Source: Rhizobium phaseoli (GTDB lineage: Bacteria > Pseudomonadota > Alphaproteobacteria > Rhizobiales > Rhizobiaceae). Taken from it: a stretch of DNA of 57,896 bases. The first letter of the stretch is position 1; each line of letters opens with the position of its first letter. Under the pieces are notes generated by a model. It was given only the letters and a program-made list of their open reading frames with translations, did no database searches and was not told the DNA's origin. This document shows positions 34,249 to 43,469 of the stretch, one piece after another. A program made the position numbers and the translations under genes. The DNA lies in the NCBI RefSeq assembly GCF_010668805.1, contig NZ_WUFT01000027.1, positions 1 to 57,896 on the forward strand. The letters run 5' to 3'.

Positions 34249-35669
34249 CCGAGGATGGACTTCGTCTCGAGATATTCTTCGAGGCCGTATACGCCGTATT
34301 CGCGGCCGTTACCCGAGCGCTTGTACCCACCGAACGCGGCCGCTCCGTCCCAAGCTGGATAGTTGATATGAACCTGGCCGGCACGAAGGCGCGCGGCGAT
34401 CCGCCGTGCCCGCTCCGGATCCGAAGACTGGACATGGGCGCCCAGTCCATAGACGGTGTCGTTGGCAATCGCGATTGCCTCTTCCTCGTCCGTGTAGGGC
34501 ATGATCGAAAGCACGGGGCCGAAGATCTCCTCACGAGCTATGCGCATGTCGGACGTCACCTCGGAAAAGATCGTCGGCTGTGTGAAGAAGCCGGTTTCGA
34601 GACCGGCCGGCCTACCCAATCCACCGCACAGGAGCTTGGCGCCGTCATCGATACCGGCCTGGATCATGATCTGTACCCGCTCGAATTGGGCACGATTGGC
34701 AATTGGTCCCATGTTCGTCGCCGGCTCAAGCGGAGCGCCGACGCTGATGGCACGCGCGGTGGTGCTTGCCAGTTCCTCCACTTCGGCCAGCCGATGTGCG
34801 GGTACCAGCATGCGCGTTGGGGCGCTGCACGACTGGCCGACGTTACGCATGCCGGCGAGGACGCCCTTCGCGACCGCCTCGCTGAAATCGGCATCGTCAA
34901 GCAAAATGTTCGGGGACTTGCCGCCGAGTTCCTGGACCACCCGCTTCACCGTCGGTGCGGCCGCCTGCGCCACGAGTACACCCGCGCGGGTCGATCCAGT
35001 GATCGAAACCATGTCAACGTCCGGATGGCTAGCGAGCGCTGAGCCAACGCTCTCGCCAGTGCCGTTGACCAGATTGAATACGCCTGGCGGAGTGCCGGCG
35101 TCGTGCATCAACTGGGCAAAGAGCAGAGCGCTATAGGGTGACAGCTCACTGGGCTTTAGTACGATGGTGCAGCCTGCCGCGATTGCGGGGGCGACCTTGG
35201 CGGTGATCTGGTAGAGCGGCCAGTTCCATGGCGTGATCAGGGCGCAAACCCCAATCGCCTCCTTGGCGGTCGCGGTGTGCCTATCAATCGTCACAAACCG
35301 GTATTTCTCAAGAGTTTCCATCTGGACGCGGATGTGCTCCGCAGCGAAAGGAACCTGGGAAGCCCTCGCGAAGCTGATCGCCGCCCCCATTTCCATAACG
35401 AGGGCTTCCGCGAAGCTTTCCGCTCGTTCCTTCAGGAGCGAATGCATCCTGCCGAGCAGAGCGGACCTTTCGGACACAGGCGATTGAGAGAAGGCGGGGA
35501 AGGCTTTGCGCGCCGCTCTAACCGCGATGTCGACGTGATGAGCATCGCCCGCAGCAAGATGTCCAACAACCCGTTCCGAGGCGGGATCCACGACCGGCAG
35601 ATGGGTTGCATCCGCAAATTCCTGCCATTCCCCGCCAAGGTAGAACTGGTTTTCTCGTTCGGTCACCAT
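34242..35669 (-). CDS. NAD-dependent aldehyde dehydrogenase
   Basis: A 475-residue aldehyde dehydrogenase with intact catalytic residues: Glu248 in VVQELGGKSP and Cys281 in NVGQSCSAPTRM. The motif LITPWNWPLYQITAKVAPA and the end GVYGLEEYLETKSILGY are typical of the broad betaine/gamma-aminobutyraldehyde-type family. ATG 35669 has AGGTGA five bases before it; the open frame continues upstream but without similarity. Substrate unknown. It stands alone on the minus strand and converges with the LysR gene. Confidence 0.88.
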   Translation of the reverse strand: MVTERENQFYLGGEWQEFADATHLPVVDPASERVVGHLAAGDAHHVDIAVRAARKAFPAFSQSPVSERSALLGRMHSLLKERAESFAEALVMEMGAAISFARASQVPFAAEHIRVQMETLEKYRFVTIDRHTATAKEAIGVCALITPWNWPLYQITAKVAPAIAAGCTIVLKPSELSPYSALLFAQLMHDAGTPPGVFNLVNGTGESVGSALASHPDVDMVSITGSTRAGVLVAQAAAPTVKRVVQELGGKSPNILLDDADFSEAVAKGVLAGMRNVGQSCSAPTRMLVPAHRLAEVEELASTTARAISVGAPLEPATNMGPIANRAQFERVQIMIQAGIDDGAKLLCGGLGRPAGLETGFFTQPTIFSEVTSDMRIAREEIFGPVLSIMPYTDEEEAIAIANDTVYGLGAHVQSSDPERARRIAARLRAGQVHINYPAWDGAAAFGGYKRSGNGREYGVYGLEEYLETKSILGY

Positions 35670-36075
35670 AGTTTCACCTCGCGTCAAAACGTTGCGGCCA
35701 TTCCGAGCTGCCAGAGGAAGATGCCCGCAAAGACTAGAAGATGACAATTCATGTCGTCTGAATGGTTGCTTAAGACGCGTGTTAACGAGGAAACGCGTCG
35801 TCGGACCTGACGCAGATGGTATCGGCCTTACCGCCCGCATGTCCGTTCAAGCTCGGAGGTGGGCGTGGCGGCACGCTCGGCGTTAGCCGACCGAGTGTTG
35901 AGTCCTGTCAACAGGAAAGCAACACCCCTGGCTTGCCGCACAAGTCGACCGCAACAGCTCGGACCTCGACGAGGTCGCCAAATTCTTTGCACCCAGGCGG
36001 GGCTTTTCAAGTTGACTGTATTGGCTTCATATAGGCTTACCGATTGGTATGCTTTCGGAAATGGGGGAAACAGAC
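35670..36075. promoter_or_regulatory. Divergent intergenic region with a GACGCGT inverted repeat
   Basis: No supported gene lies in these 406 bases between the aldehyde dehydrogenase (minus) and the DUF3422 gene (plus). A perfect seven-base inverted repeat GACGCGT-N12-ACGCGTC at 35774-35799 lies about 105 bases before the aldehyde dehydrogenase start and may be an operator. GGGGGAA at about 36063-36069 is the ribosome-binding site for the DUF3422 start. Confidence 0.35.
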
Positions 36076-37356
36076 ATGATTTCAAAGGGCGCAGAAGAAG
36101 CATTCTCCCCGACGGTGTCTGCTTGCGCATCACAGGTCTCTAGTGCGGCTGCTTTCGAACAGAAGATGGCAGACTTCAACTTGGAGCTTCACGCTCGCCC
36201 GTCGATTTATTTTACCGGTCCGGCGATCGTCGAGCACGTTGCTTTCATGCCGTTGGATGGCGTGATCAAGGAGTTCCACGATAGTCTCGAAGCCGACGGT
36301 AGGATTTCAGTCAGAGTTGAACGGCACACTGAGTTCGTGACGGTCACGCGGGTCCGAAAATTGGCCAGCGAGCCCGAGGGTTGGCCGGAAACTGACCTTT
36401 GTGAAGGTGATTTTGCGCGGCTAGCAGGGTTGAGCTCTCCTCTGCTCGTTTGCCACGTGAGTATCCTTGTCCTCGGAAACCCTCCTGATCAGCTGGGAAC
36501 GGTTCTAAAATCGCTCGACTTCGGCGATACCGCCGCGTCATCAATCGGCGGCGGGGGGGCACAGATTTGCTCCGATTTTCGCGTTCGAGGGGACAATTCA
36601 AGCAGAATCATCCTGTTCAACAAGGACCTGAATGCACATCGGCTTGGGCGCATGGTACGGCGGATCTTTGAAATCGAAACCTATAGGTCAATGGCGCTGC
36701 TCGGATTGCCGGAGGCGCGTCGTCTTGCCCCGCTTCTGGGCGGATATGACGCGGAACTCGTTCGGCTGACCAATCGAAACTTGAGTACGCCTGCACATCA
36801 GCACAAGCAATTGCTCGAGGAAATTACTCTTCTCTCGTCGCATATCATTTCAGCCACCGCGGAGACCAGAAACAGGTTTGGCGCAACCGCTGCCTACGCC
36901 AAAATCGTTGAAGAGAGGATCGCCCTTTTACGCGAAACCCATGTCCCCGGCTTTCAACGTTTCGGTACCTTCGTGGAGCGCCGGTTCAAGCCTGCGGTGC
37001 GTACCTGCGAAGCAACCGCGTTGAGGCTTGAGCACCTTTCAAGGGCTGCGATGCACCTGCTCGATCTGCTACAAACCCGAATCCAGGTCGAGATTGAGTT
37101 CCAGAACGCTACACAGATCCAGGCGATGGCTGATCGGGCCGCGACGCAGGTCAAGATCCAGCGCGCGGTCGAAGGCTTTTCGATGATCGCGATTAGCTAC
37201 TACTTGCTGAGCTTGCTGAAATTTATATATGAGACAGCAGACCACGCAGGAATTCATTTCGATCCGGTGATCATGCTCGTCGCTGTTCCGGTGGTTGTAG
37301 GATCTGTTGTGATTACCATCCTCCGCGTCAAGCATGCCCTAAAGGCAGAGAGCTAG
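36076..37356 (+). CDS. DUF3422 family membrane-anchored protein
   Basis: A 426-residue protein with the NLELHARP motif that marks the DUF3422 family. The body is soluble, with helical, partly coiled-coil stretches in the second half. Two hydrophobic segments close the protein (FSMIAISYYLLSLLKFIYE and VIMLVAVPVVVGSVVITIL), so it is anchored at the C terminus. ATGs at 36049 and 36061 are also in frame; 36076 is preferred for its spacing from GGGGGA. The family is common in proteobacteria and has no firm function. It has no evident link to the amino-acid genes. Confidence 0.8.
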   Translation: MISKGAEEAFSPTVSACASQVSSAAAFEQKMADFNLELHARPSIYFTGPAIVEHVAFMPLDGVIKEFHDSLEADGRISVRVERHTEFVTVTRVRKLASEPEGWPETDLCEGDFARLAGLSSPLLVCHVSILVLGNPPDQLGTVLKSLDFGDTAASSIGGGGAQICSDFRVRGDNSSRIILFNKDLNAHRLGRMVRRIFEIETYRSMALLGLPEARRLAPLLGGYDAELVRLTNRNLSTPAHQHKQLLEEITLLSSHIISATAETRNRFGATAAYAKIVEERIALLRETHVPGFQRFGTFVERRFKPAVRTCEATALRLEHLSRAAMHLLDLLQTRIQVEIEFQNATQIQAMADRAATQVKIQRAVEGFSMIAISYYLLSLLKFIYETADHAGIHFDPVIMLVAVPVVVGSVVITILRVKHALKAES

Positions 37357-37609
37357 AGATAGCGCAGCCCGACAGTGTGGCAGCATGGACACCTGCGCCT
37401 CGATGCAACGCGTCCGACAGGTTACGATCAGGCGTTTCGGAGATAGCCTCTCAGCGGAGTTCACAATAATGGCACGAAAGGCGGTCTAAGGACGACCTCC
37501 CGTGGGCGGGTGTGTTTCGGCGTGCAAAGTTGACCCTCTTGGCGGGGTAATTGGCGTCCAATTTTGACCCCGCTCAGATTTCATCTGACCATCCGGCTTT
37601 TAGCGGCGG

Positions 37610-39121
37610 ATGGAGTGGGAGTTGAAGCGAGTGGATACGATTGCGCGTGTTCGACGGGCCTTCCATGTGCAGGGCTGGTCGGTGAAGAAGATCGTCCGGG
37701 AACTCCACGTGTCGCGCAACACGGTTCGCAAGATACTGCGTTCCGACGAGACCGATTTTGCCTATGAACGCGAGCGACAACCGCTGCCCAAGATCGGAGC
37801 CTGGAAGGCCGAGATCGAGCGGTTTCTGGTTGCCAATGAGGGCAAGTCGTCGCGTGAACGGCTAACGCTGATCCGGATTTACGAGGAGGTTCGGGCACTC
37901 GGCTACGATGGCAGTTATGACGCGATCCGGCGATATGCCAAGACCTGGGCGAAGAACCGGGGAGCCGTGACCGCGGAAGCCTATGTGCCCCTCTATTACG
38001 CGCCAGGCGAAGCCTACCAGTTCGACTGGAGCCACGAGATCATTCTGGTCAACGGGGTGACGACGACCGTGAAGGTCGCGCACGTCCGGCTCTGCCACAG
38101 CCGGATGATGTTCGCCCGAGCCTATATGCGCGAGAGCCAGGAGATGGTGTTCGATGCCCATGACAAGGCCTTCGCCTTCTTCCGTGGCACCTGCACGCGC
38201 GGCATCTACGATAACATGAAGACGGCCGTCGAGGCCGTGTTCGTCGGCAAGGAGCGGCAATACAATCGACGTTTCCTGCAGATGTGCAGCCACTATCTCG
38301 TCCAGCCGGTGGCCTGCACGCCTGCATCGGGATGGGAGAAGGGACAGGTCGAGAACCAGGTTGGTCTGGTGCGAGAACGCTTCTTCACCCCACGCCTACG
38401 GGTCAAAAGCCTGGAAGAGCTGAACGTCTGGCTGCTCGATAAGTGCATTGCCTACGCCAAGGCACACCGCCATCCCGAGCAGGCCGAGCGGATGATCTGG
38501 CAGATGTTCGAGGAGGAGCGCGGCAGCCTGGTGCATTATGTCGGACCGTTCGACGGTTTCCATTGCGTTCCCGCCTCGGTGTCAAAGACGTGCACGGTCC
38601 GCTTCGACAACAACAAATACTCCGTCCTCTCGGACTGCGGTCGGCCGCCCTGTAGAGGTTCACGCCTATGCCGAGAAGATCGTCATCAGGCAGGACGGCG
38701 TGACAGTCGGTGAACATCCTCGTTGCTTTGGCCGTGGCGAGACGATCTACGATCCCTGGCATTATGTCCCTGTTCTGGCTCGCAAACCCGGTGCTTTGCG
38801 CAATGGTGCGCCATTCGAGAATGGGTCCTACCCGCAGCGATGGAGAAAGTGCGCCGGCGGCTGAAGAGCGTCCATGATGGTGATCGGCAAATGGTCACTA
38901 TCCTCGGCTGTGTTCCCACCGACGGTCTGGTGGCTGTCGATGCTGCCTGCCAGGAGGCTTTGGATCACGGCGTCTGCTCGGCCTCGGTGATCATCAACAT
39001 TCTCGCCCGCAGCCGTGATCCGGCTCCGGCCGCAACCCTGCAAACCCCGGATGCGTTGCGGCTTACCCATGAACCGGTCGCCGACTGCGCACGCTATGAC
39101 AGCCTCAGAAGGGCAAGCTGA
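37610..39121 (+). pseudogene. istA: IstA transposase, two frameshifts
   Basis: The first frame gives the helix-turn-helix (VKKIVRELHVSRNTVRKIL) and the DDE integrase core (YQFDWSHEIILVNG, GIYDNMKTAVEAV, SGWEKGQVENQVG). The frame breaks near 38632 after NKYSVLS; the next frame (TAVGRPVEVHAYAEKIV to NGAPFEN) breaks near 38821; the third runs to TGA at 39121. A full IstA of about 500 residues is recovered across the three frames. IS21 does not use programmed frameshifting here, so the gene is dead unless these are sequence errors. Confidence 0.85.
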
Positions 39122-39820
39122 TGGAACGCACACAGGTTCTCGAACTGATGAGCACGCTGAAGCTCTATAGGCATCAAACGGCAGCACGAACCGCCGCGCA
39201 TCGTTGGCGATCTGTTGCAGTCGGAGATCGCCGAGAAGCAGGCCCGCTCGATCCGCTACCAGCTCAGCATCGCCAAGCTGCCGCTCGCAAAGGACATCGA
39301 TGACTTCGACTTCGCCGATACGCCCGTCAATGAACCCCTGGTGCGGGAGCTGCCTACCGGTACCTTCGTCGCCGATCAGCGCAATGTCGTTCTCGTCGGC
39401 GGCACGGGAACGGGAAAGAGCCACCTTGCCATCGCGATTGCCCGCGCGCTGATCCGCAATGGAACACGCGGGCGCTTCTTCAACGTCGTCGATCTGGTCA
39501 ATCGGCTAGAGACGGAAACGCGCAGCGGCAAGCAAGGGCGGACGGCCGACTATCTCAACCGTCTCGACTTCATCATCCTCGACGAACTCGGCTATTTGCC
39601 ATTTGCCCAGGCAGGCGGTCAGCTCCTGTTCCATCTGATCAGCAGGCTCTATGAGCGCACGTCGATCATCGTCACTACGAACCTGGCCTTTGGAGAATGG
39701 CCGACGGTGTTCGGTGACGCCAAGATGACGACCGCGCTCCTCGACCGTCTGACCCATCACTGCGAGATTGTCGAGACCGGCAACGAGTCCTGGCGCTTCA
39801 AGAACCGCTCTCAAAGCTGA
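39121..39820 (+). pseudogene. istB: IstB helper ATPase, internal deletion
   Basis: The ATG at 39121 overlaps the istA stop and reads MERTQVLELMSTLKLY. About a dozen expected codons are then missing and the frame is lost. The remaining sequence (IKRQHEPPRIVGDLL onwards, in another frame) is open to TGA at 39818-39820. Walker A GGTGTGKSHLAIA and Walker B DFIILDELGYLPF are intact. IstB assists IS21 transposition. With the 5' deletion it can be made only from an internal start, so it is likely inactive. Confidence 0.83.
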
Positions 39821-39959
39821 AGTCGAAGAACCCCATCACCCGCGCTTGGCCTACCCTCTGCAACCCCGGCCAGCGCCGGGCAGGCCAAGCGCTGATCTGC
39901 ACCACCGGGGGGGCAAAATTGAATGCCGATAAGGGGTGAATTTTGGACGCCGATTGACA

Positions 39960-40165
39960 TCCCTGCTGAGCAAACTCTACGAGCGCACAAGCGTCATCAT
40001 CACCACCGATCTCAGCCTCAGCGATGGGCCGGCGTCTTCGGCGCTGCAAAGATGACCACTGCGCTGCTCGACCGGCTAACCCACCACTGCCACATCCTCG
40101 AAACCGGAAACGATAGCTTCCGCTTCAAGACAGCTCGGCGCATGAGCCCAAAACAGCAAACGAGA
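39960..40165 (+). pseudogene. istB: IstB C-terminal remnant of a second IS21 subgroup
   Basis: LLSKLYERTSVIITTDLSLS, then after a frame change WAGVFGAAKMTTALLDRLTH and HCHILETGNDSFRFKT. This matches the C-terminal third of IstB but differs from the istB just upstream. It ends with the CATGAGCCCAAAACA segment shared with position 5-19 of the window. No transposase and no IS end accompany it. Confidence 0.72.
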
Positions 40166-40201
40166 AAAGTAGGAACACGGGACCAAAATCTTGCACCTTT
40201 T

Positions 40202-40525
40202 TCAAAAAGACATGGCATCAGTATTCACAAGGCAGCGTTCCGGGTCCGACGGATGTACAAGCAGCCTCACAAAGCTCCCTGGCTCGATGCCACCGAAATC
40301 GATTCCTCTCAGCTGGACGGGCTTCTCGAAGGTACCGCGGTCTTTGATGAAATAAGAGACGACTGCCGTTGGATACGCGTTTTCGCCGCAGACGATATAG
40401 CGCGTGGATAAAACGCTGCCCCGAATGTGATGCCAGCTTTTGCGCCGGAAATGTAACAATGCAGAGTCCACGCCGCAAAGGACAAAATATGCAGCAACGG
40501 CTACGCCGATCCCGTGGATTTCCAT
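40202..40525 (-). CDS. Small membrane protein, possibly DUF3592-like
   Basis: A 107-residue frame from ATG 40525. One hydrophobic segment (VAVAAYFVLCGVDSALLHF) is followed by a soluble part: HIRGSVLSTRYIVCGENAYP, VVSYFIKDRG, and GSFVRLLVHPSDPERCLVN. The layout (membrane segment, then a beta-rich domain ending with a V-x-x-DP-x-x-P-like motif) recalls DUF3592 proteins. The AGGA ten bases upstream is a weak ribosome-binding site. Function unknown. It is 84 bases downstream of the RraA-like gene on the same strand. Confidence 0.5.
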   Translation of the reverse strand: MEIHGIGVAVAAYFVLCGVDSALLHFRRKSWHHIRGSVLSTRYIVCGENAYPTAVVSYFIKDRGTFEKPVQLRGIDFGGIEPGSFVRLLVHPSDPERCLVNTDAMSF

Positions 40526-40609
40526 TCCCCATTGTTCCTCATCGCCGATAAGACGCCAAGGCTATGTATGAACCTTAGCGTCTCGATCCCGGGGCAGACT
40601 AACGGACGA

Positions 40610-41320
40610 TCATTTGGCGTTGGTCTTCTTCCACTCTTCGTAGCGCGCCTTGTTTTCAGCATTAGCGGGATAAAGACCGGGAAGTGCCGCACCCTTGTTG
40701 ACTTCCTGCATGATCCAGCCTTCGAGACGCTCCTGCTCGGTAGCGGCGTCGAGGATGTCGTCGATCATGGCAGCCGGGATGACAACGGCACCGTCGTTGT
40801 CGATGACGATGACGTCGTTAGGGAATACGGCTACGCCGCCGCAGCCAACGGGCTGGTCCCAGTCGACGAACGTCAGGCCAGCCACGGACGGAGGAGCGGC
40901 CGCGCCAGAGCACCAAACAGGAAGGTTCGTACCGAGTACGCCGTCGAGATCGCGTACCACGCCGTCCGTAACGAGCGCCGCTACGTTCCGCTTAGCCATA
41001 CGCGCGCAGAGGATGTCGCCGAAAATGCCGGCGTCCTTGATGCCCATGGCGTCGACAACCGCGATGCATCCTTCCGGCATCGCTTCGATAGCGGCGCGGG
41101 TGGACTTGGGGGAAGACCAGGATTCCGGGGTAGCTAGGTCTTCGCGGGCCGGGACAAAGCGAAGAGTGAACGCACGGCCGACGATGCGACCTTGACCCGG
41201 CTTGATGGGCATCGCTCCGCGCATCCAAACATTGCGCAAGCCCTTCTTCAAAAGGATGGTCGTGAGCGTAGCGGTGGTAACTGTCGCGAGGGTGGATTTG
41301 ATTTCTGCATCGGTTGCCAT
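40610..41320 (-). CDS. RraA-like protein, HMG/CHA aldolase family
   Basis: A 236-residue protein of the RraA-like fold. Gly101-Asp102-Ile-Leu and Arg123-Asp124 in TDGVVRDLDG are the residues that bind metal and substrate in class II 4-hydroxy-4-methyl-2-oxoglutarate/4-carboxy-4-hydroxy-2-oxoadipate aldolases, which also decarboxylate oxaloacetate. The start at ATG 41320 fits AGAGGT at eight bases; ATG 41326 is too near. It is the last gene of an operon with an aspartate-type aminotransferase and an SDR. A keto acid made by the aminotransferase may be cleaved here to pyruvate. True RNase E inhibition (RraA) is less likely from context. Confidence 0.8.
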   Translation of the reverse strand: MATDAEIKSTLATVTTATLTTILLKKGLRNVWMRGAMPIKPGQGRIVGRAFTLRFVPAREDLATPESWSSPKSTRAAIEAMPEGCIAVVDAMGIKDAGIFGDILCARMAKRNVAALVTDGVVRDLDGVLGTNLPVWCSGAAAPPSVAGLTFVDWDQPVGCGGVAVFPNDVIVIDNDGAVVIPAAMIDDILDAATEQERLEGWIMQEVNKGAALPGLYPANAENKARYEEWKKTNAK

Positions 41321-41347
41321 TGGCATTACCTCTCGTTTTTTTCGTTG

Positions 41348-42133
41348 TCAGATACTGGCAATCATGCCGCCGTCGATGCGGACGATGCTTCCGGTGATGA
41401 AAGAGGCGCGGTCGCTTGCCAGAAAGGCTACCGTGTCTCCGTATTCTTTCGGCTTGCCGTAGCGACCCACCGGGATGGTCGCAGTGCTTTCGGCAGCAAC
41501 ATCCTCGACTGAACGTCCTTCCCGCTTCGCCTTCTGCTCATCGAGGAAGGTGATCCGTGGAGTTGCTATGCGGCCTGGCAATACGATATTGGCCGTAATG
41601 CCTGCGCCGCCGACTTCCTTGGCCAGCGTCTTTGACCAACCGACGAGCGTGCTGCGCAACGCATTAGAAAGCCCAAGGTTCGGGATCGGGGAGACGACCC
41701 CCGAAGATGTCGACGTGATGACGCGCCCCCAGCCCGATGACTTCATTCCGGGGAGAACGCGGTCTGTCAGTGCGATTACCGAGAGGACCATGGACTGGAA
41801 GAATTTCGACCATTGCTCGGATGCCTGACCCGAAACGGGGGTCGGCGGCGGGCCACCCGTGTTGTTGATCAGGATTGACACGATCCCGAAGCGACTCTCG
41901 ATAAGAGAGACGTTCTGGTCGATCACGGAGAGATCGCTGATGTCCCACTTGATCGAAAAAGCTTCGCCACCCTTGGAGGTGATCGACCTGGCCGTCTGTT
42001 CGGCAGCATCCAGATCAATGTCCGCAACAACGACCTTCGCGCCCTCGCCAGCCAACGCTTCGGCGATCGCGCCACCCAGGCCTCCGCCAGCGCCCAGAAC
42101 CAGCGCGCACTTACCTGCAATTCCCAAATCCAT
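41348..42133 (-). CDS. SDR family oxidoreductase, atypical active site
   Basis: A 261-residue short-chain dehydrogenase. The cofactor motif GAGGGLGGAIAEALAGEG is at 14-31, VVVADIDLDAAE suggests NAD, and INNTGGPPP replaces NNAG. The catalytic Ser is in STSSGVVSP. In the place of YxxxK the protein has SNALR (LGLSNALRSTLVGWSKTLA), so the usual Tyr is Ser and Lys is Arg. This pattern occurs in a recognisable SDR subgroup with unknown chemistry. It lies between the aminotransferase (17 bases) and the RraA-like gene (27 bases) in one operon. Confidence 0.85.
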   Translation of the reverse strand: MDLGIAGKCALVLGAGGGLGGAIAEALAGEGAKVVVADIDLDAAEQTARSITSKGGEAFSIKWDISDLSVIDQNVSLIESRFGIVSILINNTGGPPPTPVSGQASEQWSKFFQSMVLSVIALTDRVLPGMKSSGWGRVITSTSSGVVSPIPNLGLSNALRSTLVGWSKTLAKEVGGAGITANIVLPGRIATPRITFLDEQKAKREGRSVEDVAAESTATIPVGRYGKPKEYGDTVAFLASDRASFITGSIVRIDGGMIASI

Positions 42134-42150
42134 TTCTCAATCCTCGCTAT

Positions 42151-43371
42151 TTACTTGAGCGACGCGCATGCGTCTGCGATCCTCTCGCAGGCATCGCGAA
42201 GTCGATCCGTCGATGTTGCAAAGGAAATTCGAAAATACGGTCCGAGACCGAAGGCGGATCCAGGAACCACGGCAACGCCAACGGACTCCAGAAGGTGTGT
42301 TGCGAAATCGACGTCGTTCTCAAGCACCTTGCCGTTTGGAGCTTTCTTGCCGATAACGCCGGAGCATGATGGAAAAAGGTAGAAGGCACCGTCGGGCGTC
42401 CTGCAGCTCAAACCGTCAGTGCCGTTGAAAGCGGCTAGGCAGAGATCGCGACGCTCTTGAAAGACAGCGTTGCGTTCGGCCAGGAAGTCCAGGGGTCCGG
42501 TGAGCGCGGCGACCGCGGCCGCCTGCGACACCGAACTCGGGTTTGTCGTACTCTGCGACTGGATGGTCGCCATGGCTCTGATCAGATCAACCGGACCGCC
42601 GGCGTAACCAATACGCCATCCGGTCATGGCGTATGCCTTGGAGACGCCATTGCACGTGAGGATACGCTCGCGAAGGCGCGGCTCTACTGCGGCGATCGTA
42701 TTGAATTCCCAGCCGTCATAACGGATATGCTCGTACATATCGTCGGTCATGACCAAAACCCGGGGATAGCGAAGCAAAACCTCGGCGATGGCCTTCAACT
42801 CTGCGGCGGAATAACCTGCTCCGGTCGGGTTGCTGGGTGAATTGAGAACCAGCCATTTGGTTTTGGGCGTGATCGCGGCCTCGAGCGCCTCCGCGGTAAG
42901 TTTGAATCCCGAGTTTTCGCCGCAAGAAATCGTTATCGGAACACCGCCTGTGAGCAGCACCATATCTGGATACGATACCCAATATGGGGCCGGGATGATA
43001 ACCTCGTCACCCTGGTCCAGTGTTGCCGACAAAGCGTTGAAAATGACCTGCTTGCCTCCGGTGCCGACGGAAATGTTGGCTGCCTCGTAGTCAAGCCCGT
43101 TTTCGTTCTTGAACTTGTCGACGATCGCGCGCTTCAGGGCGGGCGTACCGTCGACGTCGGTGTATTTCGTTTCGCCGTTGTCGATAGCGTTTTTGGCAGC
43201 GATCTTGATGTGATCCGGTGTATCGAAGTCGGGCTCGCCCTGTGAAAGCGCGATGACATTCTTTCCGTTTCGACGCAGCTCCGCGGCAAGCCTCGTAATG
43301 GCGATTGTCGGCGAAGGTTTTACCGTCTTCAGCCGTGCGGAAAGGCTTTCAGAGTTGAATTGCAGAGTCAT
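42151..43371 (-). CDS. Class I aminotransferase, aspartate-aminotransferase-like
   Basis: A 406-residue fold-type I aminotransferase of the AspAT Ib/prephenate-type subgroup. Lys245 (NGVSKAYAMTGWRIGY) binds PLP, LNSPSNPTG (175-184) and the C-terminal Arg in PYFRISFATS bind cofactor and carboxylate. It exchanges the amino group of a dicarboxylic or related amino acid with 2-oxoglutarate or oxaloacetate. It has GAGGGAA before the start and is the first gene of the operon with SDR and RraA-like aldolase. The LysR gene is divergent, 98 bases away. Confidence 0.87.
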   Translation of the reverse strand: MTLQFNSESLSARLKTVKPSPTIAITRLAAELRRNGKNVIALSQGEPDFDTPDHIKIAAKNAIDNGETKYTDVDGTPALKRAIVDKFKNENGLDYEAANISVGTGGKQVIFNALSATLDQGDEVIIPAPYWVSYPDMVLLTGGVPITISCGENSGFKLTAEALEAAITPKTKWLVLNSPSNPTGAGYSAAELKAIAEVLLRYPRVLVMTDDMYEHIRYDGWEFNTIAAVEPRLRERILTCNGVSKAYAMTGWRIGYAGGPVDLIRAMATIQSQSTTNPSSVSQAAAVAALTGPLDFLAERNAVFQERRDLCLAAFNGTDGLSCRTPDGAFYLFPSCSGVIGKKAPNGKVLENDVDFATHLLESVGVAVVPGSAFGLGPYFRISFATSTDRLRDACERIADACASLK

Positions 43372-43432
43372 CGTATTCCCTCAGGTCGATAGATCGAGGA
43401 AAGATTGACATTATCGCTGACATTAGAAAATA

Positions 43433-43457
43433 TGTGTTTTCATGATTTTGAAACACA
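43433..43457. promoter_or_regulatory. LysR-type operator palindrome
   Basis: TGTGTTT-N11-AAACACA, a perfect seven-base inverted repeat with the T-N11-A spacing typical of LysR boxes. It lies in the 98-base divergent region between the aminotransferase operon and the LysR gene, ending 12 bases before the LysR start. It probably binds that regulator. Confidence 0.6.
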
Positions 43458-43469
43458 GGAAATGTTAAC

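Larger units (their letters stand above)
37511..39959 (+). mobile_element. IS21-family insertion sequence, degenerate
   Basis: The left end begins TGTGTTTCGGCGTGCAAAG and the right end, read backwards, begins TGTCAATCGGCGTCCAAAA; both carry further internal repeats with TTTTGACCCC-like cores. The 2449-base length and the istA-istB order are normal for IS21. Both genes are damaged. The flanks (GGGCGGG left, TCCCTGC right) show no target duplication, so the surroundings have been rearranged. The right flank is an older istB remnant of a different IS21 subgroup. Confidence 0.82.

Noticed and set aside
37610..39121. Programmed frameshifting in istA
   Set aside because: Two breaks without slippery heptamers, plus a deletion in istB, point to decay rather than recoding.
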